Positions 18,359 through 25,178 of a DNA stretch of 42,015 bases are shown in pieces (position 1 is the stretch's first letter; each line of letters opens with the position of its first letter). The position numbers and the translations under genes are program-made. Origin of the DNA: a virus. The notes under the pieces were generated by a model, which saw only the letters and a list, made by a program, of their open reading frames with translations, had not been told where the DNA came from and searched no databases. The DNA lies in IMG/VR virus record IMGVR_UViG_3300020172_001675, positions 1 through 42,015 of that record. One strand, 5' to 3'.

Positions 18359-20335
18359 TTAGTTCTTTGCTTCTCCATATCTACGGTGAGCACCACCGTC
18401 AGCGGACAAGGGAATACCGGGCATGTAGCGCGGCTCCATTGTCATTTGCGCCAGGACCCAAGTCTTGGCTTCTTCCACCTCACTGTCGGGCACCAGAGCA
18501 ATCAGCTCGTCATGCACCGTTCCAACCACGGGGTATCTTTTACCAACCCGCAGCATTCCGTCTGTCATCACCACCCGCGCCAAAGCTTGGGTCACATTGT
18601 TCGTTATCTTTCCAGCATACAACTTGGTAGCGTCTGGCCCGTATACCCACTGGCTCCTACCTTTTTCATCCTTGACTTCACGCAGATCGGGGTAGCGCAA
18701 GCACATCCCGTTTGGCAATTCTATTTCACCCTTCCTGAATGTCAAGCACTTGTGGGTGTGTTCTTTGCCGTTGACCAGGGCCGATACCAACAGGCTGGAG
18801 CACATGTCCCAGAACGAGACAACAGGAGACGCGGTGGCACGATAGATGTCAATGATGCGCTTGGCTGCAATGGCATGGTGCACCAAATCAGCAAAAGTAC
18901 AGGTGTGCGGGATATCCCGTAGTTTGACCTCGGTTTCAGACCACTCCAAGAACCGCTCGGCCATATCCTTGTTGACGTTCAACGCTTTTGAGAACTCTTT
19001 TGCGTAGCAAACGGGGGGCGCCCCAAGGAATCCAGTAAGAAGCTGCGACGCAAACGCCGCCCAGCCAAGGCCGTAGCCGCAACCGAGAAGCGCTGACTTT
19101 GCAGACTGGCGAAGGTCGGGATGAGACTCTTTGGTAAGCCCAGGTATGTTAAACATCTGAGCGCCGAACGCGGCGTAAGGGTCACCCCCAGCGCGGAAGA
19201 TGTTAAGCATATCTGTGTAATCTGATAGCCACGCAAGTACTCGCGGCTCAATCTGCGAGAGGTCCCCGACGACGAGTTGGTGCCCCTCGGGAGCCATAAT
19301 TGCTTTACGTAGGAACGAACCTCGCTTGAGGTTTTGCATGTTGATGGCTGACCCCTTAGCTGCCGTCCATCGCCCAGTCTGAGCACCGTAGTACGAAAGC
19401 GGAACCGGGAGCGGGCCGCGCTGGCTGATGTCCAAGAATCGCTGTGCCCTTGTGCGTTCGGTTGTTGACTTGACTTTGAGACGCGCTTCGCAAAGGAGCG
19501 CAACATCTTCGTTTGCACCATTGAGGAGGGCTTGGAAGAGCGCATCGTTTTTTGCCAGGGCAAGAGTCGGCTTGCCTGTGGTCTTACTGATCTTTGTCGG
19601 GGGTGCAACGCCAAGGTTTGTAAGAATCTGCGCAAACTTAGGGTTTGACGCCAGCTCAGACTCAGCGATGTTAAGACGTTGTAGGAGCGCTTCACGTATG
19701 TTTCCTTCCTCTGACAATGCTTGTATCAACATCTTCTGGTCAAGCTGCAACACCGGGCGTGTGTACATCTTGAGCGTCATGTCGATGAGTTTGAGTTCTT
19801 TTGTGGGGTAGCCCCAGCCACCAAGCCCGAAGAAAATCTGTTCACACAGCCATGTGTCGTGGCAGCAGTACTCGGCCAGCACGCTCTCCACATCCTCTGG
19901 CAGCTCGTCCAGTATGTTCTCGGATGGCGACAGCCCGTCTCCCTTGGGTGGCAGGCCCAGGTCTTTGGCCAGCTTGGCCAAGCTGTTGCCCACCTCCACA
20001 CCGCGCAGTGCCCGGCCCATAGACAGCGTGTCCATGATGAACGCTGGGTGTGCGTTGTAGTGCCACTCCATGATCGACACATCGAACCCTGCGTTCTGTG
20101 CCATGACAGCGGTGGTGCTCCAGTCGATTGACTTGAAGAACTCAGGCAAGTCCTTGCGTGTCACCCATACTGCGGGCGCTTCGCCGCCCAGCTCTTTCCA
20201 AGACAATCCCCACGCCTTGAAGCGGGGGTCGCGTATGTACTCCTCCATGGTCTGGCAAGAGAAGCCCAGCTTAACGCCGCGCCCCCAGGCAGTTTCAAAG
20301 TCCAGTACGATGGCGCGTTCAAATGGTTTGCTCAA
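18359..20335 (-). CDS. Family A DNA polymerase with 3'-5' exonuclease
   Basis: The protein has 658 residues. Exonuclease motifs: VLDFETAW (Asp12, Glu14), QNAGFDVSIME (Asn81, Asp85) and YCCHD (Tyr156, Asp160). Polymerase motifs: A, VVGDLSQIEPRVLAW (Asp358, Glu363); B, RQSAKSALLGCGYGLGW (Arg409, Lys413, Tyr421); C, VGTVHDELIA (His608, Asp609). The fingers region between B and C is long, with about 185 residues. The start is a TTG overlapping the previous stop as TTGA; GAGG lies about 8 nt upstream. It is the phage replicase, working with the primase-helicase and SSB-like protein. There is no 5' nuclease domain. Confidence 0.97.
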   Translation of the reverse strand: MSKPFERAIVLDFETAWGRGVKLGFSCQTMEEYIRDPRFKAWGLSWKELGGEAPAVWVTRKDLPEFFKSIDWSTTAVMAQNAGFDVSIMEWHYNAHPAFIMDTLSMGRALRGVEVGNSLAKLAKDLGLPPKGDGLSPSENILDELPEDVESVLAEYCCHDTWLCEQIFFGLGGWGYPTKELKLIDMTLKMYTRPVLQLDQKMLIQALSEEGNIREALLQRLNIAESELASNPKFAQILTNLGVAPPTKISKTTGKPTLALAKNDALFQALLNGANEDVALLCEARLKVKSTTERTRAQRFLDISQRGPLPVPLSYYGAQTGRWTAAKGSAINMQNLKRGSFLRKAIMAPEGHQLVVGDLSQIEPRVLAWLSDYTDMLNIFRAGGDPYAAFGAQMFNIPGLTKESHPDLRQSAKSALLGCGYGLGWAAFASQLLTGFLGAPPVCYAKEFSKALNVNKDMAERFLEWSETEVKLRDIPHTCTFADLVHHAIAAKRIIDIYRATASPVVSFWDMCSSLLVSALVNGKEHTHKCLTFRKGEIELPNGMCLRYPDLREVKDEKGRSQWVYGPDATKLYAGKITNNVTQALARVVMTDGMLRVGKRYPVVGTVHDELIALVPDSEVEEAKTWVLAQMTMEPRYMPGIPLSADGGAHRRYGEAKN

Positions 20336-20607
20336 TTCATGGCCTCTTTGGGTGGTGCTTCACGCATGTTGATGTAGTTGAAAAAGTTATCCGCGGCCAG
20401 CAGCAGCGTGGCTGCATCCATCTCGTTGCAGTTGACCGTGACCACACTGGCGCTCTCGTCCCGCAGATCGCCCAGCACAATGACAGCAGCGTGCTTGTCC
20501 TCGGCGTAGCACTGGAGCAGTGCGTACACCAGCATTTTGAAATGGTCCTTCTGGGCATCGGTCATAGCCGCCACTCGGCGCTCTATATCCTCTTGTGTTA
20601 TTCGCAT
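20332..20607 (-). CDS. Conserved hypothetical phage protein, 91 aa
   Basis: A 91-residue, mainly helical protein with a beta-type middle (HAAVIVLGD) and a C-terminal helix DAATLLLAADNFFNYIN. No catalytic motif is seen. It overlaps the VRR-NUC gene by 10 nt and couples to the polymerase start by TTGA, so it is cotranslated with the polymerase. A polymerase accessory role is only inferred from that. Confidence 0.75.
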   Translation of the reverse strand: MRITQEDIERRVAAMTDAQKDHFKMLVYALLQCYAEDKHAAVIVLGDLRDESASVVTVNCNEMDAATLLLAADNFFNYINMREAPPKEAMN

Positions 20608-20897
20608 AGCAGTTCCTTTAATGTTTGTTTAACCAAGTCAATGTTCTCCTCGTTGATGACCAGTGCCGTACCCCCGGCCTGCTGTATCTTGGCCAGCTCC
20701 ATGTCTTGCAGCGCGGTGGTTTTGCCCTTGCCCGCCTTGCACTCGATGGCGATAAACGTGCCAAAGTAGCAGCAGATGATGTCTGGTATGCCAGCCCGTC
20801 CCATGCCGTTTTGCACAGGCGAGAAGTGGTACACCGCGTTGGCGTCAAGCAGTTGCTTTACTGCCTTCTTTACCTTGGCTTCGGGGGTCATTGCCAT
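20598..20897 (-). CDS. VRR-NUC domain nuclease
   Basis: A 99-residue protein with the VRR-NUC form of the PD-(D/E)XK fold: GRAGIPDIICCYFG (Asp39), IAIECKAGKGK (Glu52, Lys54) and a downstream Q. Members cut branched DNA or act as nickases. In phages they sit near replication genes, as here just upstream of the polymerase. The ATG at 20897 is used because AGGAA is 6 nt before it. A start 14 codons upstream has no ribosome site. It overlaps the HTH gene by 53 nt. Confidence 0.86.
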   Translation of the reverse strand: MAMTPEAKVKKAVKQLLDANAVYHFSPVQNGMGRAGIPDIICCYFGTFIAIECKAGKGKTTALQDMELAKIQQAGGTALVINEENIDLVKQTLKELLCE

Positions 20898-21063
20898 TTT
20901 GTTTCCTACGCTTTCTGAAGAAGTATTTGATGACTTCATAGTCTACGCCGAACCGCTCGGCAATCTCCCGCATCGACTCGCCTTGTGCACGCAGCACGAT
21001 TACTCGGCGCTCATCAATCATTGTGGGCTTGCGCCCACTGCCCGGTCTTGCACCGCCCTTCAT
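20845..21063 (-). CDS. Small HTH protein, 72 aa
   Basis: The start at ATG 21063 (GGAGG 5 nt upstream) gives the common phage N-terminus MKGGARPGSGRKP. A resolvase-type helix-turn-helix follows: VIVLRAQGESMREIAERFGV then DYEVIKYFFRKRR. The C-terminal tail is basic. It is likely a DNA-binding protein. The same layout occurs in small terminase-like and regulator proteins, so the exact job is open. Coupled to its upstream neighbour by ATGA. Confidence 0.75.
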   Translation of the reverse strand: MKGGARPGSGRKPTMIDERRVIVLRAQGESMREIAERFGVDYEVIKYFFRKRRKQNGNDPRSQGKEGSKATA

Positions 21064-21281
21064 TGAATCCTCCCCCTCATAGCCTCGACCATAGACCTTT
21101 GCGTATCCAGCAACTCCTCCCGCTGTCTGCACACCTGCATGTACCTGTCGTACAAAGACTCGACCCCCCGTTGCAGTCTTTCCAATTCATCCGCCGCTTG
21201 CAAGATGACTTCTTTGGGGCAGTACTCGTGGTTCAAGCGCAGGTCTTCGATCAACGCTTTCAGTTCTTCGTCTTTTGTCAT
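21060..21281 (-). CDS. Short helical hypothetical protein, 73 aa
   Basis: 73 residues, almost wholly helical with heptad-like spacing (LERLQRGVESLYDRYMQVCR), so a coiled-coil dimer is likely. No motif. It has ATGA overlaps on both sides (21278-21281 and 21060-21063), which supports translation as part of the chain. Confidence 0.7.
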   Translation of the reverse strand: MTKDEELKALIEDLRLNHEYCPKEVILQAADELERLQRGVESLYDRYMQVCRQREELLDTQRSMVEAMRGRIQ

Positions 21282-21523
21282 GTGACTTCCTTTGCTTTGC
21301 GTGCGTCAACACACTCTTTACACACGTATTTTTTAAACCCTGGCTTTAGGTTGAGTACGCACCCCTGTTGTGGGCGTGACTCTTTCTGGCACCCCCAACA
21401 TAGTTGCCCGCGTTCGTGCATCCACGTATTGTGTTCGCGTGTCATCTTCGCAACATCACCAGCCTGCGCCAGCATGTTGAAGGCGGTATTGCCCTTGCCT
21501 TTGTGGCTGTCCCACTTGCTCAC
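21278..21523 (-). CDS. Zinc-finger-like protein, 81 aa
   Basis: 81 residues. Two CxxC pairs, CWGC and CKEC, with C55 between them, form a zinc ribbon or HNH-like zinc knuckle. The segment between them is basic (GFKKYV). ATGA-type overlaps on both sides. It likely binds zinc and nucleic acid. No HNH catalytic residues are obvious. Confidence 0.7.
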   Translation of the reverse strand: MSKWDSHKGKGNTAFNMLAQAGDVAKMTREHNTWMHERGQLCWGCQKESRPQQGCVLNLKPGFKKYVCKECVDARKAKEVT

Positions 21524-21672
21524 ATTACACCCCTCATCTCCCAGCCAGCCAGGAAGTAACTCCAGCGGCCTTGCATGGCAGCATTGACATACCTGCCCTT
21601 GTCCATCTTCATGTCCTCCTCGGTGTAGCCCTTGCCTGTCATCAGGGCTGTGAATACTTGTCTTGCTTTCAT
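21520..21672 (-). CDS. Short phage protein, 50 aa
   Basis: The start is set at ATG 21672, with AAGGAG 6 nt upstream and an ATGA overlap with the zinc-ribbon ORF. The protein contains KGYTEEDMKMDKGRYVNAAM then WSYFLAGWEMR, a helical pattern I know from several phage small proteins of no known function. The same frame stays open upstream to 21915 only because a neighbour is frameshifted; the longer product is not favoured. Confidence 0.7.
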   Translation of the reverse strand: MKARQVFTALMTGKGYTEEDMKMDKGRYVNAAMQGRWSYFLAGWEMRGVM

Positions 21673-21764
21673 GTGTTCTCCTTGCATTTGTGAAACGGCA
21701 TAACCCGACCCAACCAGCCGATAAGTTCTCCGCATTTCTGGCAACAGTAAGACGGGTGCTTCAT
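21669..21764 (-). CDS. 31-aa zinc-ribbon-like protein
   Basis: A short ORF on the minus strand, MKHPSYCCQKCGELIGW to FHKCKENT. CCQKC and a later HKC could form a small zinc knuckle. AAGGAG from the shared repeat lies about 7 nt upstream. It ends in ATGA overlap with the next gene. Composition and coupling make it credible despite its size. Confidence 0.65.
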   Translation of the reverse strand: MKHPSYCCQKCGELIGWLGRVMPFHKCKENT

Positions 21765-21915
21765 GTGTTCTTCTCCTTGAGTTTGGCTTCAATGCTTTCT
21801 CTTGCGCTGTCCAAACAAACGCATCCCCATATTTTTGATTCCAGTTTTCTGGTGGTGACGAATACCAAGCCAACCAAGATTTAAACGCAGCCTTGTCTTT
21901 GTCGGTGCTATCCAC
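21761..21915 (-). pseudogene. Short ORF with probable frameshift, ending in IEAKLKEKN repeat
   Basis: A GTG start at 21915 has AAGGAG from the repeat upstream and opens MDSTDKDKAAFKSWLAWYSS and so on through GDAFVWTA. To end like its neighbours in IEAKLKEKNT and overlap the next ATG as ATGA, it must change frame before 21793. The span is 155 nt, not a multiple of 3. Without the shift the frame reads the repeat as LKPNSRRRT and runs through two genes to 21520. Either a recent indel, a sequencing error, or a fusion. The A5 run near 21835 is one possible site. Confidence 0.5.
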
Positions 21916-22133
21916 AGTTCTTCTCCTTGAGTTTGGCTTCAATGGCGGCAAACAACTCATCCCATTCTTTTTGGGTCATTTGGTCTGCTGTCCAAAAACC
22001 TGCTTTGTCCTCGTCTGTCAGACCGATCCAATCTCTAAACATATACCTGCGATTTTCGTAAACCAGCTTGTCGGGGTCGGTGGGGTGTGGTTTAAGCGGC
22101 ATTGTTCTTCTCCTTGAGTTTGGCTTCAATGGC
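21767..22133 (-). repeat. Three direct repeats of 27-30 nt at gene junctions
   Basis: Copies at 21767-21793, 21917-21946 and 22104-22133. The first 27 nt are identical in all three, and the last two share 30 nt. Read on the minus strand each encodes the gene end IEAKLKEKN and carries AAGGAGAAGAAC, the ribosome site of the next gene. Copies are 150 and 187 nt apart. Confidence 0.9.
21908..22102 (-). CDS. Small hypothetical protein, 64 aa, IEAKLKEKN end
   Basis: The start at ATG 22102 uses AAGGAG within repeat copy 3. The protein opens MPLKPHPTDPDKLVYENRRY, has GLTDEDKAGFW and ends ELFAAIEAKLKEKNCG. The tail is the product of repeat copy 2. It overlaps the 253-aa gene by 11 nt and the next ORF by 8 nt. 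No known domain; function unknown. Confidence 0.65.
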   Translation of the reverse strand: MPLKPHPTDPDKLVYENRRYMFRDWIGLTDEDKAGFWTADQMTQKEWDELFAAIEAKLKEKNCG

Positions 22134-22853
22134 TCTGGCATCTGAGAGTTTTGCGTAAGGGTTTACATCAGAGTCTGATGTTCCAATGCGACTGATGGTT
22201 TCCCAAATTTCCTGATCCGTCAGCCCAACCCATTTGCGCTGTGGTGGGGGCGCTGTACCAATACCAAGATTTCCTTCTGCATGTTCACGCATGTCAACCT
22301 TCTCCCACTCACGCGCATCACGCACCGCCACATCAAACCTTAATGCGTCTATGAAGTTTTCCGGCACTGCTGAGGACGACTCTCTGAAGCATTTATCAAA
22401 GTAGTCCTCGTACATCTTTTTTATTTCTGGATGCATTGACTGTGTTGGATCGTACTCGGCCTTGATGCTCACACCCGGCTCAGGTTTTGGGTACAAGGGC
22501 GGCACACCAGCGTTCCACTGCTGTGCTGGTGGGGCTGCGTAGAGCTGTGTGCCGATTGGAAGGTCGTCTACATCCCCCGGCCAATAATCAATTCCGTGTT
22601 TTTCATCGGATGATGACCCCTCACATACCCACGCCACAGGCTCTTGCTCAATCTCTTGCCCAAGGCGCTGAACCTCTTGCATGGCGTGTTCTGCCAATGC
22701 TTCTTTGATGGCGGTGATGGCTTCATGTGCTGTTTGCTCAACACGATGGTATTTCCATGCGTCCTGTGGCGGGTCAGACAGCAACATCACGCCGTGATAA
22801 TGCAATGCCTTTTCCAACGCCTCAAGCGCCAGCTTCAATGCTTCTTGTGTCAT
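22092..22853 (-). CDS. Modular accessory phage protein, 253 aa
   Basis: Three parts are visible. An N-terminal helical part, MTQEALKLALEALEKALHYH onward, is followed by EPVAWVCEGSSSDEKHGIDY and LPIGTQLYAAPPAQ. The latter is a beta-type module I know from many Burkholderiales phage proteins. The C-terminal part has RKWVGLTDQEIWETI and ends IEAKLKEKNNAA, shared with its downstream neighbours. Function unknown; proteins of this type seem to be assembled from swappable modules. ATGA overlap with the upstream gene. Confidence 0.75.
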   Translation of the reverse strand: MTQEALKLALEALEKALHYHGVMLLSDPPQDAWKYHRVEQTAHEAITAIKEALAEHAMQEVQRLGQEIEQEPVAWVCEGSSSDEKHGIDYWPGDVDDLPIGTQLYAAPPAQQWNAGVPPLYPKPEPGVSIKAEYDPTQSMHPEIKKMYEDYFDKCFRESSSAVPENFIDALRFDVAVRDAREWEKVDMREHAEGNLGIGTAPPPQRKWVGLTDQEIWETISRIGTSDSDVNPYAKLSDARAIEAKLKEKNNAA

Positions 22854-23077
22854 GCTTGCCCCCTTGTTCTAATGGCGGCCTGAATCACATCGTGCTTGGC
22901 CTGCGCGATCGGGGCGGCACATTCGGCGCACATTTCTAACGCACCGCTGAGTTGGTAGGTATGCAGGGTCGTTGGTCGAGGGAATGCCAAGCCGAGGTAA
23001 TTGGTGCAGTCGAAGCTCTCGACATGGCACTCTTTGTGGCAGATGTCGCAGATGGTTTGGTAGGTGAGCTTGATCAT
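22850..23077 (-). CDS. Small Cys-rich protein ending IRTRGQA, 75 aa
   Basis: 75 residues. CDICHKEC and a later CAEC give a probable zinc ribbon. The C-terminal helix ends VIQAAIRTRGQA, related to the IRARGQA ends of the next three upstream genes. AGGGG lies before the ATG and ATGA overlaps bind it to both neighbours. Function unknown. Confidence 0.7.
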   Translation of the reverse strand: MIKLTYQTICDICHKECHVESFDCTNYLGLAFPRPTTLHTYQLSGALEMCAECAAPIAQAKHDVIQAAIRTRGQA

Positions 23078-23349
23078 GTGTTTCCCCTTGCTCTGATTGC
23101 TTCTGCTAATCCCTGTACATCGTAGTCAGGCCATCCATCTGCCACCTTTGCACACGCCTCACGCTCTGCAAATCGTCCAGCCTCAACCCCTTCTTGGTAC
23201 GACATGAAACTGCTTGGGTCAATGTTTAATAGCGTGTGTTTCGCTACCAGTTTGGCAAAGGCTTCAACCACCGGGTCATGCCAATTAGTGTCGTGGTTTG
23301 GGTTATCGCTGGCTACTTTCCACATATGCTCAATTTCATTTCGTGTCAT
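23074..23349 (-). CDS. EREACAKV-IRARG family protein, copy 1, 91 aa
   Basis: 91 residues opening MTRNEIEHMWKVASD. The module FAEREACAKVADG then AEAIRARGNT is shared with the next two ORFs upstream. The 24 nt coding for the EREACAKV core (23143-23166) are identical in all three. Abundant in Burkholderiales phages; no tested function. ATGA overlaps at both ends. Confidence 0.75.
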   Translation of the reverse strand: MTRNEIEHMWKVASDNPNHDTNWHDPVVEAFAKLVAKHTLLNIDPSSFMSYQEGVEAGRFAEREACAKVADGWPDYDVQGLAEAIRARGNT

Positions 23350-23695
23350 GCTTGCCCCCTTGCTCGGATTTCTGCTGCAAACTCATCAGCAGAATGTTGC
23401 CCATCAATGCGCCACAGGCTTTCACACACCTTTGCACACGCCTCACGCTCATCGGCACGGACAAGCGCAATCAACTTCTCTGCGTATTCAAGCCCAATGA
23501 TTGGCATCCAATTCACATCGGTCGCTACATGAAGCCCCGCCTGTCTAGCCATCTCAATGATTTCATCTTGTGTCATGCTTGTCCCCTTGCTCGTATGGCG
23601 TAGGCGCAATCAGCAGGCGTAGGCCACTTGCAGCACTCCGTGCCTTCTGCTTTTTCTTCCATGTCATCACACACCTTTGCACACGCCTCACGCTC
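23143..23695 (-). repeat. Three identical 24-nt repeats in paralogous ORFs
   Basis: Copies at 23143-23166, 23427-23450 and 23672-23695, encoding the EREACAKV core. Spacing is 284 and 245 nt. Each sits in a separate ORF of the same family, followed by a second shared stretch at the gene end (IRARG plus AAGGGG ribosome site). Confidence 0.9.
23346..23576 (-). CDS. EREACAKV-IRARG family protein, copy 2, 76 aa
   Basis: The start is at ATG 23576 (AGGGG upstream, ATGA overlap with copy 3); the longer frame is a shadow. It opens MTQDEIIEMARQAGLHVATD, then ADEREACAKVCESL, and ends FAAEIRARGQA. The variable middle between the two shared parts differs from copies 1 and 3. Function unknown. Confidence 0.75.
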   Translation of the reverse strand: MTQDEIIEMARQAGLHVATDVNWMPIIGLEYAEKLIALVRADEREACAKVCESLWRIDGQHSADEFAAEIRARGQA

Positions 23696-23800
23696 TTCCA
23701 GCACAGCCGCTTCAATCTGGGCTTTGTATTCGGCATGAACCGCTTCGCTCCACATCTTTGCCAAATCGGCTTGGAATTCTTTTCGTGTCAGGATGCTCAT
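23573..23800 (-). CDS. EREACAKV-IRARG family protein, copy 3, 75 aa
   Basis: The start is at ATG 23800, with GAGG about 6 nt upstream and ATGA overlap with the gene before it. It opens MSILTRKEFQADLAKMWSEA, then LEEREACAKVCDDM, and ends CAYAIRARGQA. C-terminal half has extra cysteines (ECCKWPTPADC), so a metal site is possible here but not in copies 1 and 2. Confidence 0.75.
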   Translation of the reverse strand: MSILTRKEFQADLAKMWSEAVHAEYKAQIEAAVLEEREACAKVCDDMEEKAEGTECCKWPTPADCAYAIRARGQA

Positions 23801-23991
23801 GCTTCCCTCGCTTTCAGCGGACACCAAGCTGGCGTGGCTTCAAACTGCTCCCCGCACCCCCAAAGGATGTCGCCATATGCAGGTCGGTTGTTCTGTGGGT
23901 GACTGCAATATGTCCAGCATTCACCATGCCCACGATGGTCTTTTGCAAAGGGGCAATCACGGCAATCCTTGACTTCGATTTCAGCTTTCAT
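23797..23991 (-). CDS. Cys-rich zinc-site protein, 64 aa
   Basis: 64 residues: VKDCRDCPFAKDHRGHGECW, then YCSHPQNNRPAYGD, and a close TPAWCPLK. The C..CPF...C...CSHP...WCPL pattern recurs in small phage proteins and should bind one or two zinc ions. No known function. ATGA overlaps on both sides. Confidence 0.72.
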   Translation of the reverse strand: MKAEIEVKDCRDCPFAKDHRGHGECWTYCSHPQNNRPAYGDILWGCGEQFEATPAWCPLKAREA

Positions 23992-24239
23992 CGCTTCATC
24001 CCCCGAATGTATGCAACAAAGCTCTGCACAGTGTCACGACCGAACGGCCCTGTGAATTTGGTCTCCAACTCCACAGCCACCTCCTCCAGCGTGTCGTTGC
24101 GGTGCAGGTGTACAAACTCTGCGGGGTGTGAGTGGACATCCATGTGTGCGACCTGCCGCTTGCGCCAGCCGCTGGTGTGCTCCCACTGGCCCTGCTTCAA
24201 GGCCAACTGCTCAAATGCTTCGTCTTCTGGGTCTTTCAT
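23988..24239 (-). CDS. Hypothetical phage protein, 83 aa
   Basis: 83 residues with several histidines (HMDVHSHPAEFVHLH) that could bind metal, followed by DTLEEVAVELETKF and a C-terminal helix. AAGGAG lies 7 nt upstream of the ATG. Not recognised. ATGA overlaps at both ends. Confidence 0.68.
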   Translation of the reverse strand: MKDPEDEAFEQLALKQGQWEHTSGWRKRQVAHMDVHSHPAEFVHLHRNDTLEEVAVELETKFTGPFGRDTVQSFVAYIRGMKR

Positions 24240-24418
24240 GTGTTCTGCTCCTTAATCATTTTTTTGACATCATCCACAGTGAGTCCAAGCGCCTCTAAAT
24301 CTTCTGGTCGGACAATAAAATACCTTGGTATCAAGCTGACCCTATCGCCAGTTTCATCCATGTGTTTGCGTAGTTCTACAAGCAAGGCTTCTAGGCTGGC
24401 TTCTGATAGATCGGTCAT
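24236..24418 (-). CDS. Hypothetical phage protein, 60 aa
   Basis: 60 residues, helix then a short beta stretch (SLIPRYFIVRPEDLEALGLT), then a helix ending KKMIKEQNT. The last codons with AAGGAG form the same kind of end-plus-ribosome-site junction as at 21764. GAGGGGG precedes the ATG. Function unknown. Confidence 0.65.
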   Translation of the reverse strand: MTDLSEASLEALLVELRKHMDETGDRVSLIPRYFIVRPEDLEALGLTVDDVKKMIKEQNT

Positions 24419-24537
24419 CTATCCCCCCTCTCGTTCTCGTCCATCCAGAACCACAGGTTCATCAGTCCAATGACCACAATGCCGCAGACAATGAACCCAA
24501 TGCCGCCCAGCAGAATCGTTACCAGTACTGTTTCCAT
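24415..24537 (-). CDS. Small single-span membrane protein, 40 aa
   Basis: 40 residues: METVLVTILLGGIGFIVCGI followed by VVIGLMNLWFWM and a charged tail DENERGDR. One strong transmembrane helix (about 4-33), probably inner membrane. ATGA overlap with the next gene and TAAATG contact with the previous one. Could affect the host envelope or superinfection, but this is a guess from topology. Confidence 0.7.
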   Translation of the reverse strand: METVLVTILLGGIGFIVCGIVVIGLMNLWFWMDENERGDR

Positions 24538-25176
24538 TTAACCCCCGAACAGTTTGTGCAACTCGGTGTACATATAGCGTGCATCCCCCACATCCAGGTC
24601 ACGCAACACGCACAGCGCGTCGTACACAGCACGCGCCTCACGCACAGGCTTGGCCAGCACCTTATCCAGCGCTTCCTGGCCCTTGTCAACGCTTGGGCTA
24701 GGCTCGGGAGCCAGCGCGGCTATGCCTTGCGCCTTGGGCTTTGGTGCGGCCTTGGGCTTTGGTGCGTCTTTGGCCACTTTCTTTTTCTTGCGGATGCTAG
24801 GTATAGGCTTGTAGTAAACGCGGTTTGATTCCAGGTTGCCTACCTCGTTGCTGCGCACCATCTTGATACGAACCATCTGCGCGATGAGGGAGCCTATCGA
24901 ACTGTCTTTGAACCCTGCGGCGATAAACGCTTTGCGTACATCGGTTCTCAAGCATCCTGGGTTGTTTTTAATGAAGGCGAAGATGTCTTTGGACAGGTTG
25001 CCCGTGAGGGTGAGTTTGGTGTTGCCGTTGATTTGTGTTTGCATGACTGGTGGCTGTGCCTCTGGTTGTGTTGCTGCTTGCATGGTCTGCTGCTCCTCTT
25101 CGTCCCATTCGTTGATGGTGGTTGATAAAACTTGTTTGCTGATTGCGTTGGTGAGTGCGGTTTGAAGGTCAGGCAT
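24538..25176 (-). CDS. Winged-helix-like DNA-binding protein, 212 aa
   Basis: The start at ATG 25176 has AAGGAC 6 nt upstream; the longer frame is a shadow. After a Gln-rich N-terminal region, residues about 60-130 form a winged helix: LSKDIFAFIKNNPGCLRTDV, then GSLIAQMVRIKMVRS with a beta wing. A Lys/Ala/Pro-rich linker (KPKAAPKPKAQ) joins a C-terminal helical domain. Likely a transcription regulator or DNA-binding accessory protein. It is the second gene after the candidate promoter at 25421-25449. Confidence 0.72.
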   Translation of the reverse strand: MPDLQTALTNAISKQVLSTTINEWDEEEQQTMQAATQPEAQPPVMQTQINGNTKLTLTGNLSKDIFAFIKNNPGCLRTDVRKAFIAAGFKDSSIGSLIAQMVRIKMVRSNEVGNLESNRVYYKPIPSIRKKKKVAKDAPKPKAAPKPKAQGIAALAPEPSPSVDKGQEALDKVLAKPVREARAVYDALCVLRDLDVGDARYMYTELHKLFGG

Positions 25177-25178
25177 TT

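Noticed and set aside
21767-22133. CRISPR-like direct repeats of 27-30 nt
   Set aside because: Spacings are about 123 and 160 nt and unequal, and each repeat is the coding end of a gene plus a ribosome site. No cas genes. The Cas4-like protein lies in the replication block.
23143-23695. Three 24-nt identical repeats as a possible array
   Set aside because: They code for the same protein segment in three paralogous ORFs and are 245-284 nt apart.
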